Source of the DNA: Tritrichomonas musculus | Lineage: Eukaryota; Parabasalia; Tritrichomonadida; Tritrichomonadidae | NCBI GenBank assembly: GCA_039105265.1 | Contig: JAPFFF010000037.1 | Coordinates: 186,001-250,000 of the forward strand | Direction: 5' to 3' | DNA: 64,000 bases | Shown: positions 48,754 through 58,900 of the stretch, piece after piece | Layout: each line of letters starts with the position of its first letter | How positions within the stretch are numbered: the first letter of the stretch is position 1 | Position numbers and translations under genes: made by a program | The notes under the pieces: generated by a model | Told to the model about the DNA's origin: nothing | Database searches by the model: none | The model's input: only the letters and a program-made list of their open reading frames with translations

Positions 48754-49500
48754 TTATTTTTTGTGTGGTCTATTCTGCTTACTGAAACTACTCCTTTCAC
48801 ATACTGGAATGTGCCTCCTAGCTGCTTCTTCGCCGAACTTCCTACCACAATAGGGGCATTGAACAAGGTCAGGTGGCTCTTCAATTGGAGGAAGTTCAGG
48901 AGGTGGACCAACTGCACGGCCTTCTTCTACAGCCTTTTGATAAGCTGCGTACTTACGTGCAGCTCTAATCTGTTCAACCATTTTATCATGATCTCGTTTG
49001 CATTTTGGAACGTTTTCTTGGTTGCCAGAATTTGCTGCTGTCTTTGGCCTACTAGATTTTGATTGATTTGATGAAGGATTTGCCGAAGATCCAGATGACG
49101 TTTTAGGTGCTGATTGCCTGGTTTTCATAGTGGCTGTCGAAGGCTTTGAAGTTGCAGAAGGTGAAAATGTTTGTGAAAGTGTTCCTGAAGAAGAAAAGCT
49201 GTTAGTTGAGTTGTTTAAATTACGAGTTTTAGAAGGAGAAGGGGTAGAATTCTGCGAAGTCGGAGTACCATAATTAATTGAAGCTGGCGAATTTTCTGTA
49301 AGTTCCAATATCCATTTCGTTACGTGAAGGCGTCGACCAACACTTGAAATACCAATTTCTTTTAAGTGATCATCTTCCATAAGTGGAAGAAGATCACCAG
49401 TGATTTCATGTTTCGAAAAACAGGACGAGACATCTTGAAATCCATTTGAATTAAGCTGCTGAACTAGTTGCTCAGTTGTCCATGTTTCAAAATCACTCAT
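48754..49500 (-). CDS. SAM-domain protein with C2HC zinc finger
   Basis: The product is 248 residues. The N-terminus is a SAM domain (about 3-66: WTTEQLVQQLNSNGFQDVSSCF, then EITGDLLPLMEDDHLKEIGI and GRRLHVTKWILEL). The middle (about 70-165) is Ser/Thr/Pro/Asn-rich and disordered. Near the C-terminus QCPYCGRKFGEEAARRHIPVC gives a CX2C-X11-HX3C finger of the ZC2HC1 type, followed by a basic tail. SAM domains oligomerise or bind partners; ZC2HC1-type fingers occur in cytoskeletal and flagellar proteins of protists. A structural adaptor role is inference. The gene is divergent from the next with 174 bases between starts. Confidence 0.82.
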   Translation of the reverse strand: MSDFETWTTEQLVQQLNSNGFQDVSSCFSKHEITGDLLPLMEDDHLKEIGISSVGRRLHVTKWILELTENSPASINYGTPTSQNSTPSPSKTRNLNNSTNSFSSSGTLSQTFSPSATSKPSTATMKTRQSAPKTSSGSSANPSSNQSKSSRPKTAANSGNQENVPKCKRDHDKMVEQIRAARKYAAYQKAVEEGRAVGPPPELPPIEEPPDLVQCPYCGRKFGEEAARRHIPVCERSSFSKQNRPHKK

Positions 49501-49674
49501 TTTATTTTATATAAAAAATTGACCTGTAAAGGCGAAAATTACTAGTAACGTGCAAAAATTCAGTTCAACGATTAAGGCAAATTTTGACCTTATATATCAT
49601 GAATATTTTGAGAATATATTTGTTTAAATGCAAATAAAAAGTTATTTTATAATAATTGTCAAATAATAACAAAG

Positions 49675-52155
49675 ATGGAAAACCAATTGCAATTTCCTCA
49701 ATTGGAATTTACCCAAATTTCAAGTTACATCCAAAGAAGTCAATCTTATTATCAAAATATGATCTATAGATTATATTTTTTGAATAAATCCAATTCTAAT
49801 TTCAATTTTATTTTACGGAATAATTTTGAGTTCAATGACAATCTACTTGCTGAAAACAATTTAACTCTTATGAAAGAAATTAAATTTAATGAAAATTTCC
49901 TTGTGAAAATTGATCCATCTTATAACAATGAGACTAATGTTAGTTTTGATTTCATTTCAGATATTCTTATTAACTCACCATCGTCATTTGAAAATCTTGT
50001 TTTAATTTTTAAAAATAATTCATTAGTCGAGGACTATATAGCGAATGTTTATTTTCCGTCACAATTCGCCTTTTTTTTTTGTTCGTTCTTTCAGGACAAA
50101 GCAAAAGATTTTATTTTAAATTACCTGAATGAATGCAAAAATTCAAAATTTGTTCTTCGAATCGCAGGTTCGTTTATATCATCTTCAAACAAATTTAGGG
50201 AATCATTATTGACTACTTTTATTCAGAACAAAGCCAAAAATCATATCGAATCTACTGACGATCATATTTTAATTCAGAGTTTCTTTGAGTTGTTGCATCT
50301 ACTTACAATTCAGCAATATCAAGTTTTTAATGAAATTGTTTCAAAATCTAAAGAGAACGCTACTGAAATGATCTTAAAATTCATTTTATCACCTGCTGTT
50401 CGGAGCTGGGAATTTTCGGACTTTTTTGTTGGGACAGATATCCTTTATTCAAGTTACAATATGAAAGGTTCCAATTCTGATGAAACAAATAGATGTGAAT
50501 TACTTAAGATGATTGAAAATCCAGATAACTCGAAAAATTCAAAATTTTTCGACGATTTATATTCACAATTTATCAATGACAATACAACTCCTCATCAAGA
50601 AACTATTGATCTCGAAAAATTAATAAATCAAAATAAAATAAAATTTGCCAATACTACAATAGAATTTAAATTAAATAAAATTCTTAAAAAAATTCATGAT
50701 TCTAATGGCTCACCAAGTGAGCAAGATATTCAGCGAATGGCTGGCTCATTTATTGATATCTTAAAAGATCTAAAACATTTATTCAAATTTAATCTTTATG
50801 GAAAAGAAATAAAAATTTCTTCGGGTGAAATTCTCAACGGGCAATATAAATGTCCAAAAGAACTTGAAGATGATTTCTTTTTTTTCCAGAAAATTAAAGC
50901 ACAAGCTTCAGAAACTCTTCAAGATTTTCCTGAATTTTATGAAAAATCTTTAAAAAATAGTTTAGGGATCGATTCTGTTAGCCCACTCACTTTTTTAAAC
51001 CCGGAATATAATTTGAATCAAATTAAGAAAAGAGCGTTTGACGCATATAATGGTGAAATTAAATTTGCTCAAGACCAAAGAATGATAAATGGGCAAAGAG
51101 TTAGAAAAGCACGATTACTCAAAGATGAAATTAGATCAGCAGAAAATCTTATTAACGATATTGTTCTTAAATTAGTTTTTAAATATGACAATTATTTTGT
51201 AGGTCCGTTAATGGAAGTTACTTCTAAATGCGACCAAGATGTGGATGTACTTACTCACATAACAGAAGATACTACTAAACTCATTTCAGTATGCATAAAA
51301 TCCCCTGATAATGAGGCAGAACTAACAAAACTTCAATTTTGCGTCAAAGATTTTTTGGTTAATTGCAAGAATCCCGATGAATTCCTATCATTTCTTTCCA
51401 CTAGAAAAGAATTATATCAGAAATATAGTTCACAAACATATTCGAATTATTTATTCAGCAATAAAATAATGATGATCTTAACATTTGAAAGAGCAAAACT
51501 AGTTTACATTTTCTCAAACAGAAAATTCTATTCAATCCATAATCCTAAATTAAAAGATGATAATACACAAATTGAAGCGGAAATCAATTCTTTGACAGGT
51601 GCTCTTGAAATATTTAAGGGCTTTGACTCTATTGGGGTTCTGCTTGGAAGCAATATCGCAATTTCCCAATCCCATTTAAGAGGCCTTCATATGATTCACA
51701 TTATGAAATTGATGAATATAATATTACAAATTTGTTATTCTTTACGCTTAAACTATAATAATAGCCAAAATTACTTCGACGCATCTGATATAAATGCGGT
51801 CGATCCAGAATTAAAATTGATTCCATTCTACTTATTTTTTTATTATGTTAATCCAACTTTCGAACTTAAAAACGAAGCCAATCAAGAATATATTCTAAAT
51901 GTTTTTCAAATTTTCTTCAGTGTATGCGAACTGATTAATACTTTTATACAGTCTAGTCAAGATCAATTTAAATTTGTCGATAAAAGTATTATTAATATTA
52001 TTAAAAACTCCAAAAAAAATATATTAGATAATTCAGATCAGGAACAATTTAAAGAACAGCAAAATGAAGACATCTCCGATTTTGAATATATGAAATACTA
52101 TAGTGAGAATTTAATGGAAATAAATAATAAGTTAATTGATAATTTTATATATTAA
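49675..52155 (+). CDS. Hypothetical protein, possibly VPS9-like C-terminus
   Basis: The product is 826 residues, mainly alpha-helical. Residues about 75-210 form a compact helical block (FDFISDILINSPSSFENLVLIF and so on). Near residues 650-760, a helix beginning MIHIMKLMNIILQICYSL is followed by DASDINAVDPELKLIPFYLFFYYVNP and a Tyr-Ile step. This resembles the VPS9 pattern in which an Asp-rich turn precedes LLPLLIYVLI-like helices; VPS9 proteins activate Rab5-type GTPases. The match is weak and the first half has no known motif. No membrane segment is evident. Confidence 0.6.
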   Translation: MENQLQFPQLEFTQISSYIQRSQSYYQNMIYRLYFLNKSNSNFNFILRNNFEFNDNLLAENNLTLMKEIKFNENFLVKIDPSYNNETNVSFDFISDILINSPSSFENLVLIFKNNSLVEDYIANVYFPSQFAFFFCSFFQDKAKDFILNYLNECKNSKFVLRIAGSFISSSNKFRESLLTTFIQNKAKNHIESTDDHILIQSFFELLHLLTIQQYQVFNEIVSKSKENATEMILKFILSPAVRSWEFSDFFVGTDILYSSYNMKGSNSDETNRCELLKMIENPDNSKNSKFFDDLYSQFINDNTTPHQETIDLEKLINQNKIKFANTTIEFKLNKILKKIHDSNGSPSEQDIQRMAGSFIDILKDLKHLFKFNLYGKEIKISSGEILNGQYKCPKELEDDFFFFQKIKAQASETLQDFPEFYEKSLKNSLGIDSVSPLTFLNPEYNLNQIKKRAFDAYNGEIKFAQDQRMINGQRVRKARLLKDEIRSAENLINDIVLKLVFKYDNYFVGPLMEVTSKCDQDVDVLTHITEDTTKLISVCIKSPDNEAELTKLQFCVKDFLVNCKNPDEFLSFLSTRKELYQKYSSQTYSNYLFSNKIMMILTFERAKLVYIFSNRKFYSIHNPKLKDDNTQIEAEINSLTGALEIFKGFDSIGVLLGSNIAISQSHLRGLHMIHIMKLMNIILQICYSLRLNYNNSQNYFDASDINAVDPELKLIPFYLFFYYVNPTFELKNEANQEYILNVFQIFFSVCELINTFIQSSQDQFKFVDKSIINIIKNSKKNILDNSDQEQFKEQQNEDISDFEYMKYYSENLMEINNKLIDNFIY

Positions 52156-52874
52156 TACAAATATTTTGCTAATAAATCGTTTTGTGAAATTTCAATGTTA
52201 ATTTCCAAATCGAAAATGTTTTTATTAACAAATTAAGACTGGTACTAGTGCTCAGATTTAATGGCAAAGTTCATTAATTTAATCAGAATTGAAATTTATA
52301 TATGTATATTATAATTGATAAAGCTTATCAATTATTTGCTTATCCTTTTTTTTGATATTGATTGAATAAAAATAAAGTTTTTAGGCAGTGATATCCTTAT
52401 TCATTTTTTTTGACAATTAAAAATTTTTACAACAAGTAAATCTTTCAAGCATTCCAAAAAATATGCAATTTGGACATATAAAATGCTTGCTAAAATAGAG
52501 ATACTAAAAAGTTAAAAATATAAATTATACAAGTTTATGTATGGACATTTAATTTGCATTTTTTCAAAAACATATTTTTTTTTGATGGGAAATATTTAAA
52601 GATAGCTTTAATTCAACAAGCTGATAACCATAGAATAAATATATTAGCGCATAAATAAAATATAATTATGATAAGAAAATAATTGTGAATTAAATGATTG
52701 GCATTTATATTTGGTGAATGATTAATATGAATACTAATACGACATTATTAATTTTGTCTTTGGCATAGACTCTATGACAAATAAAAAAAATTTTCAGAAC
52801 TTTTTCAAAATGAATTTTAAAAAAAAATTTTGACATTTTGCTAACTTTTATAATTTTCCTAACAAAACACTATC
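52156..52874. other. AT-rich intergenic region, no feature seen
   Basis: This 719-base gap between two co-oriented genes has no convincing open frame, repeat or RNA fold. The last bases before the ATG read ACTATCATG, much as before the solenoid protein gene (ACATCATG) and the mu gene (ATATCATG). Confidence 0.55.
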
Positions 52875-54239
52875 ATGTCTGAAGAAGAAGAAATCATTTT
52901 TGATGAAGAAGACCAAGGAGGAGGCGGAGAGGAAGATGGCCCTTTTGAAGGCGATGAAGGTGATGAGGACAATACTCCAGAAGGGAAATACCAAAGAGCA
53001 AAAGGATTATTAGGTTTTAACGATCTAGATGCGATCGATCTTTTTTATGATATTTATTGCGATCTCTCTGCTGATATAAAACTTCAAGGTAAAGCTTTAA
53101 AACGTGCTGCAATTACTTTATCCCAAACTGATGACTTCGAACGTATATTAGGATCATTAACAGATGTTTTTACAGCAAATTCGGAAGGAACTATTGATGA
53201 TGAGCTTTGCTCAAAAATTGTTAGAAGAATGATGGCGAATTTGATACGAAATGAACAAGCTTTAACCGATTTCTTGGATCTCGCAGTTGAAAAAGTCAAC
53301 AAGAGCACTCAGCTTCCATTGTTTGTTGATATTAAATTACGTCAAGCCGAATTAGCTTTGAAGAAAGCTGATTACAATAATGTCCAAAAAGATTTATCAG
53401 AAATAGAACAATATGTGGGAATTCCACCAGACAAGTCTGACCGTCAAATGTGTCAATCAGCTGTCCGAATTTTACTTCTTAAAATCGAGTTAGCTGAAGC
53501 TTTCACCCAAGACGAGAAAGCTATAAAAGATTATTATAAACTAATAACACAAATCCCAGATGTTACATTAAATGATCGTCAGAAAGCTGTTCTAACCAAA
53601 ATTGAAGGACATATTGCGTTACATGATAATCTTTTTGAAAATGCTGTAAAGGCATTTCAAACAGCCTTTATGCTTTTTGATGACTCTGGCAGTGATAAAA
53701 GGTTAGATTGCCTTCCATTCTTGGCTTTATCAATTATGTGTACTGAAGATAAAGTTGCTATGGCTTTCAATGATCCAAAAATTAACCCATATGTTAACCA
53801 TCCAATTGTTGCACCTCTAAAACAACTTCTTGACCAGTTTAAAGATAACAAATATGTTAAATTTTTAAATCTTCTTGATAGTGCCAAAAAAGTTTTTCAA
53901 CAAAAAGCCAAAGATGCTGAACCTTATATTAAGCTTTTAGATAAAGTCAGAATCTTTGTTTTACGTAATAATATTATTGAATTCTGCCTTTCGTACAAGA
54001 AGCTTGAATTCAAGTTCCTATCAAAAGAGCTGCAATGCTCTGTTGAAGAAGGACGAAGAGTTGTATTTGAACTTATTATATCTCGTCAACTCCAAGCACT
54101 TGTTGATACTGATGCTAATTTAATTATTATACAAGAAATCAAAGAACCATCTATTTACCTCGAAAATATTTCAATAATGCTCAACTCTTTAAGTGATACT
54201 GTTAAAAGATTAACAAAGAAAGAACGAATTCAGTTTTAA
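52875..54239 (+). CDS. CSN2: COP9 signalosome subunit 2
   Basis: The product is 454 residues, near the usual CSN2 length of about 440. An acidic Gly/Glu/Asp-rich N-terminus (1-35) precedes TPR-like helices (about 40-290) and a PCI domain (about 295-415). The family is recognised from ILLLKIELAEAFTQDEKAIK followed by LITQIPDV, from AVKAFQTAFMLFDDSGSDKR, from INPYVNHPIVAPLKQLL and from the last helix LNSLSDTVKRL; these align with the YALEIQMY, FEAFKNYDESGSPRR, KPYKNDPEI and LNSLNQAV parts of CSN2. The related lid subunit Rpn6 fits less well. CSN2 helps bind cullin-RING ligases for deneddylation in the signalosome. The gene is convergent with the dynein chain gene (157 bases between stops). Confidence 0.85.
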   Translation: MSEEEEIIFDEEDQGGGGEEDGPFEGDEGDEDNTPEGKYQRAKGLLGFNDLDAIDLFYDIYCDLSADIKLQGKALKRAAITLSQTDDFERILGSLTDVFTANSEGTIDDELCSKIVRRMMANLIRNEQALTDFLDLAVEKVNKSTQLPLFVDIKLRQAELALKKADYNNVQKDLSEIEQYVGIPPDKSDRQMCQSAVRILLLKIELAEAFTQDEKAIKDYYKLITQIPDVTLNDRQKAVLTKIEGHIALHDNLFENAVKAFQTAFMLFDDSGSDKRLDCLPFLALSIMCTEDKVAMAFNDPKINPYVNHPIVAPLKQLLDQFKDNKYVKFLNLLDSAKKVFQQKAKDAEPYIKLLDKVRIFVLRNNIIEFCLSYKKLEFKFLSKELQCSVEEGRRVVFELIISRQLQALVDTDANLIIIQEIKEPSIYLENISIMLNSLSDTVKRLTKKERIQF

Positions 54240-54396
54240 AAATAAAACATATAATATTTCTTATCATTTTCCACCTTTTCTTTTTATAATGCATTGAACA
54301 ATAATTTTTTAAATATTATCCTATAATAGAAAGCATTAAGGATAATTAAAATCACAATAAAAATAACAATAATAATAATAATCATATTTATTAGAA

Positions 54397-55752
54397 TTAT
54401 GGACAATTAACGAGATGGTAACTTCCGTCGATACAACCGACGCATAGCATATTTCCTTCTCCAGAAAATGACGTGCAGCAACCCATTGCAGGAAGCTGGA
54501 AAGACCTTTCATCATCTTGAGCAATATCATATAGAGAAACCTTATTGTCGCTTTTAAGAGCGGCCAATACAGGTGAAACAGTTGTCGAAGTTGATAATGG
54601 TGTAGGCCTCCATTCACATCCAACAAAAGAGCCTGTTATCAATGCAATCTCTTTTGTCATTTTTTCACCAGAGAAAACAGAAAGAGTGCAATCTATTGAG
54701 GAAACTGCTAAGGCTGATCTGAAACCACGAGAACTTTGTCTGAATGAAAGACCTGTAATTGGCCCTGTGCTTCTGGTAATTTCTTCAAGTTGTGATTCTT
54801 TATTAATTGATCGTGATGCAACCAAACCATCTTCAAAACCAATTACGACTTTATTGAGATCGTTGATAACTGCACACGTTGGTCGTATCATTTGCGCTTC
54901 TGAATTTGGCAATGGATCTTTTGATAGGCATGATCCAAGTGAGTCAAGATCCCATGTGAAAAAGGTACCATCGGCTGCAATAGATAAGAATTGACGTTGA
55001 ACAGTAAAAATAGTTGATATGATTTGTGCGTAGTGGCATGAATTCCAACGCTGTGTCTGTGCAACTGGAGAATCAGTTGATGAACGTTTATCATAGAGAT
55101 ATATTTGACCAGAAATAGATCCAACGAGGATTAAATCTGTTGTACGCGGAACAAATTTAACAGTTGTTGGCTGTGAAGGAATTCTTAAATCTATTGAATT
55201 TTGAGGTGTTTTTGCGTTACGAACGGAAACAATTCCTTCTCCTGTCGTACTGAATTGTCGAACAGCTACTGCAAATGTAGTATTATTCATACACCAATCT
55301 ATTGATGACGGAAATCTTCTGTTATCTTGGGGCGAAGACCATATAATCTGGTAATCAGATGTTGGACCAAAATTGAGAAGAGTCGGCTGATCATTTGAAA
55401 CTTGAATTGATTCCTCTGAAACATATTCAAAATTTTTCTCAGACTGTTCATCGATTGAAATTTTGACATCAGGTTTCTTTTCAACTACAACTGGGTTTGG
55501 CAAAAAGTCTGCTTGAGTAGATCGAGTGTAAAGCGCATGTTGAACAGGATTAAGAGTTGTATCTTGGTCAATTGGACGTTCAATAGAAAGATGTTGCTCT
55601 TTTTCTTTTTTTTCTTCAATTTGCTCTTTTTTTGGTGTTGGCTCTGGAGCAACTGCAAGTTCTTTAATTGCTTCAAATTCTGCGTTTCGTTTTTGAATAA
55701 TTTCTTGACGACGTTTTCTAAGTTCTTCAAGCTGTCTTTGGAGTTGCTCCAT
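54397..55752 (-). CDS. Cytoplasmic dynein intermediate chain (WD40)
   Basis: The product is 451 residues, shorter than animal chains (about 640). It starts with a charged coiled coil (about 1-30, MEQLQRQLEELRKRRQEI), the region that binds dynactin in other species. RSTQADFLPNPVV at about 76-90 matches the conserved TQVDFLPREVV element near the light-chain sites. WD40 blades occupy about 130-451, with IDWCMNNTTFAVA, LILVGSISGQIYLYDKR, QFLSIAADGTFFTWDLDS and a final LCVGCIDGSYHLVNC. It would join the heavy chain to light chains and cargo in minus-end transport. The shortening falls mostly in the disordered N-terminal part. Whether it belongs to dynein-1 or dynein-2 is not settled. Confidence 0.75.
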   Translation of the reverse strand: MEQLQRQLEELRKRRQEIIQKRNAEFEAIKELAVAPEPTPKKEQIEEKKEKEQHLSIERPIDQDTTLNPVQHALYTRSTQADFLPNPVVVEKKPDVKISIDEQSEKNFEYVSEESIQVSNDQPTLLNFGPTSDYQIIWSSPQDNRRFPSSIDWCMNNTTFAVAVRQFSTTGEGIVSVRNAKTPQNSIDLRIPSQPTTVKFVPRTTDLILVGSISGQIYLYDKRSSTDSPVAQTQRWNSCHYAQIISTIFTVQRQFLSIAADGTFFTWDLDSLGSCLSKDPLPNSEAQMIRPTCAVINDLNKVVIGFEDGLVASRSINKESQLEEITRSTGPITGLSFRQSSRGFRSALAVSSIDCTLSVFSGEKMTKEIALITGSFVGCEWRPTPLSTSTTVSPVLAALKSDNKVSLYDIAQDDERSFQLPAMGCCTSFSGEGNMLCVGCIDGSYHLVNCP

Positions 55753-55993
55753 TTTTGGTCTAAATTGTTTGAATAAATGGTCATAAAATTGAAAGTCGAT
55801 TAAACAATTTTTATAAAATTTTGAATAAAAAAATTTTCCATTGATATAGTTGAATATTTTATTTTTATAAGTATGATTATTTAACTTAAAAGCAATGCAA
55901 TTTTAATTTTAATCAAGTTTTTGGGAGATTTGATGTTAAATCATATAAATATATTTATTTTCATAAATTTTTAAAAAATAAGATGTTTAGTAT

Positions 55994-58900
55994 TTAAACA
56001 AAACCAAATGAATTGCATTCTTGAATTGCAAACATTAATTTTTGATTCAATTCTTCTTCAGAATCATATTCAGGCAAATCAAGTCTATTGAAACAAGTAT
56101 GAGCTGCTGGAAGTCTTTCTTTTCCACCACCAGGAGCGATTGTAATTGGTTTGTTCATGTCTTTAAATGACTTAAATCCGTTTAATGGAACTTGGGAAGA
56201 ACCAGTCATGAATAAAATCAATTTAGCCAAATTTTCATTGTCCCACTTGGAAATAGCATCAAAGAAGAATTTAATGACAGGAGTATTTGCATTATAAGGT
56301 TCTTGAATTTCTGTATATCTTTTAAGATCTTCAACATCAATTTCAGGAATTCCACAAATAAGCAAATCTAATTCATTAGGTGTGAATCTTTTAATATCTT
56401 CATATGGAATAAGTGAATTAAATCCTTCACAAAATGCGTTAACTTGATTAATAATTGATCCTTTTAGTCTACGCTCAACCATCAAATTAACAAATTCTTC
56501 TTTGTTTTCGTTTGTTACTTTAATATTACTTCCATTTGGCTTCAAATTGACTGTTTGATGCTCTCCTAAGACATCAGTATCTGCTGTAAAGTACATATCA
56601 AGAGGTTCAACATCATTATTCAACATCCATACCAAAGATTGATGAAGTTCTTCATCAACATCTTCAAGATCTCTCAAATTTACGGAATGGTGCAAAATAT
56701 GCTTACTAAATGAAGTAGTTAAGTGAGCATCTAAATTTAATCCTTCAATTAAAGCGCGTGCAATAATTTTTCCTGCAAATCTAAAGTAATTGATATGATC
56801 TTCATTAATATATGATAGTGGATTTGGCTGATTACTTCTTTCATTTGCAGATGGGATAAATAAGGCATAGTTTGGATTGAATATTTCTTTAACTAAAGTA
56901 GTAAACCAATCTCTAGTAACACCACCAAGATCAACACCTGGCTCGCCAATAAATGAAACACGGAACCTCTTAAGTAATTCATCTGTTTTAGAATTACGCA
57001 ATCTTGAATACGAATCAGCAAAAATATTACCACGTCTAACTTTAAATTCAAGAGTTCCGTTCTTAATTTTCTTCTTCATTTGTGAATAGAAATATGATGA
57101 TCGGATTTGGAAGCCAGTTATTTCAGGATAATCCAAGAGGAACTTAAATGTAGTGCTCAAACGAAGTATATTATTCTGAATTATTTGCATTATCAATTTT
57201 CTATATTTTTCATAAACGCTCCAGAATTCAGGAGACGAATCTTTGATATAAGGAGGAACATTTGCGGATGAATTCTGTCTTTGTAACTGTACTGTTGATG
57301 AAGAAGTTGGTTCAACTGTTACTGAATCTGACATTCGAATTGATAATGATTGATTTCGACGTGGAGCCAAAACATTAAAGATTTCTCCAATTAATTCTAG
57401 TGTTTGCTTTTGATGTGTGTTTTCACGCATTTGTCGGGGTGATTGATTTTCAGAATTAGTTTTTTCAAATTTCTCAAGTAATTGACGGAGCAATTTTATT
57501 AATTGCTCATTTCTTGCATTTGCGACAGCTGGGAATTTCTTCAAGAAAACAATGATGTCACTTGGTGATGGTTTATCTAAGTTGATTGCACGATCAAATG
57601 TCTTTTGAACAAGAGTCATAATATTTTCCATTTTTTGTTCACTAAGCTTAGAGCATAAATTAAGAGCTGCTGGAATAATTTTCTTCTTATCTAAGAGGAA
57701 CATGAAACCAATGAGCTGAGTAATACGATTTGGCATATCGTCTCCGAGAATTGAGAATAATTCAGAGACTTGAATGAGAAGAGTTGGATGAATTCTATTC
57801 TCTGAAGAGCAAGCAATGTCAAGCAAAGTATTTCCACAAATATCATTAAAGTTTTCTTTAAATCCTTCATTCTTCGAAATTTCTTTAAGAACATGGACAA
57901 GTCTTTTTGTAGCTTTTAACGATTTCTCGGAATCTTTTTCACTCTTGTTTGAACTAATTGAGTTAAGTATTTGTGCAATGATTTCAAGAAGAGAGATCAA
58001 AGCTGTTCCGTTTTGTGAGATTTCATTAAATAATGTACAAAGTGGAACGAAGAAATGATCACTTCTTGATGAGCCAGCAGCTTGTTTGATAAGATCTTCA
58101 AATAATGTTCCTTGACAATATTGAATTAAAGTAACATCTTCTGGATTCAAGTCTGGTTCGGCTTCTTCACCTTCAACAAGGGTTCCATCTTTCTGGATTT
58201 TAACTAAATCAGAAATCATGTTATATAATATTCCATAGTGTTCTGGAAGGATAAGTAATGCATAAATTTTCTTGATCCATAGTGTGGCCCAGGTAGGCTT
58301 GGTTACAAGATATCGGCACATTTTTGGTGTAATTTGAGGAGGAACTTTAGGAAGCGACCAGAAAAGAGCGGTTGACTGAAGTTTCATTGGAAGAAGTTGA
58401 AATGCTTCACGACTTATTGAATTTGGTAGAGGTCCATCATATGGTTTAGGTGGAGGTGTGAGTCTTTCATAATGAGCATGGAAATTATTGATGATTGTAG
58501 TTGTTGGATCTCTTTTTGGATCTTTGTCATTGCTGAATACATTTGACTCAATCATGTTGATGAAATTAATAACTTGGCCATAATGGCTTACTGATATCAT
58601 TCTTCGTGATGAATCTCTCATTCCAATTGGTTGTGTATTATCAGGTGGCAAGTTAATAAACTGTGCGGGATGATATCTTTGCATATTTGGAAAGATTGTC
58701 AAACAATGATCAAATGTAACTTGGAATGGGTTTTCAACATTCTGCAATTCATCTACTACAGCAACAACTTCCGGTGTTAATGACTTTAGTAAGCTATAAT
58801 ATTGAGCGGTGAGTGAATAAACACTGCTTAAAAAGTCATCTTTGAAAGCTCCTTCTGAAATATTTCGTTCAATCAAGCTTGTGACAATTTCTGGGAAAGT

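Noticed and set aside
54545-54994. 149-codon open frame opposite the dynein intermediate chain
   Set aside because: It is antisense to a clearly recognised gene and has no domain; codon pattern follows the real gene.
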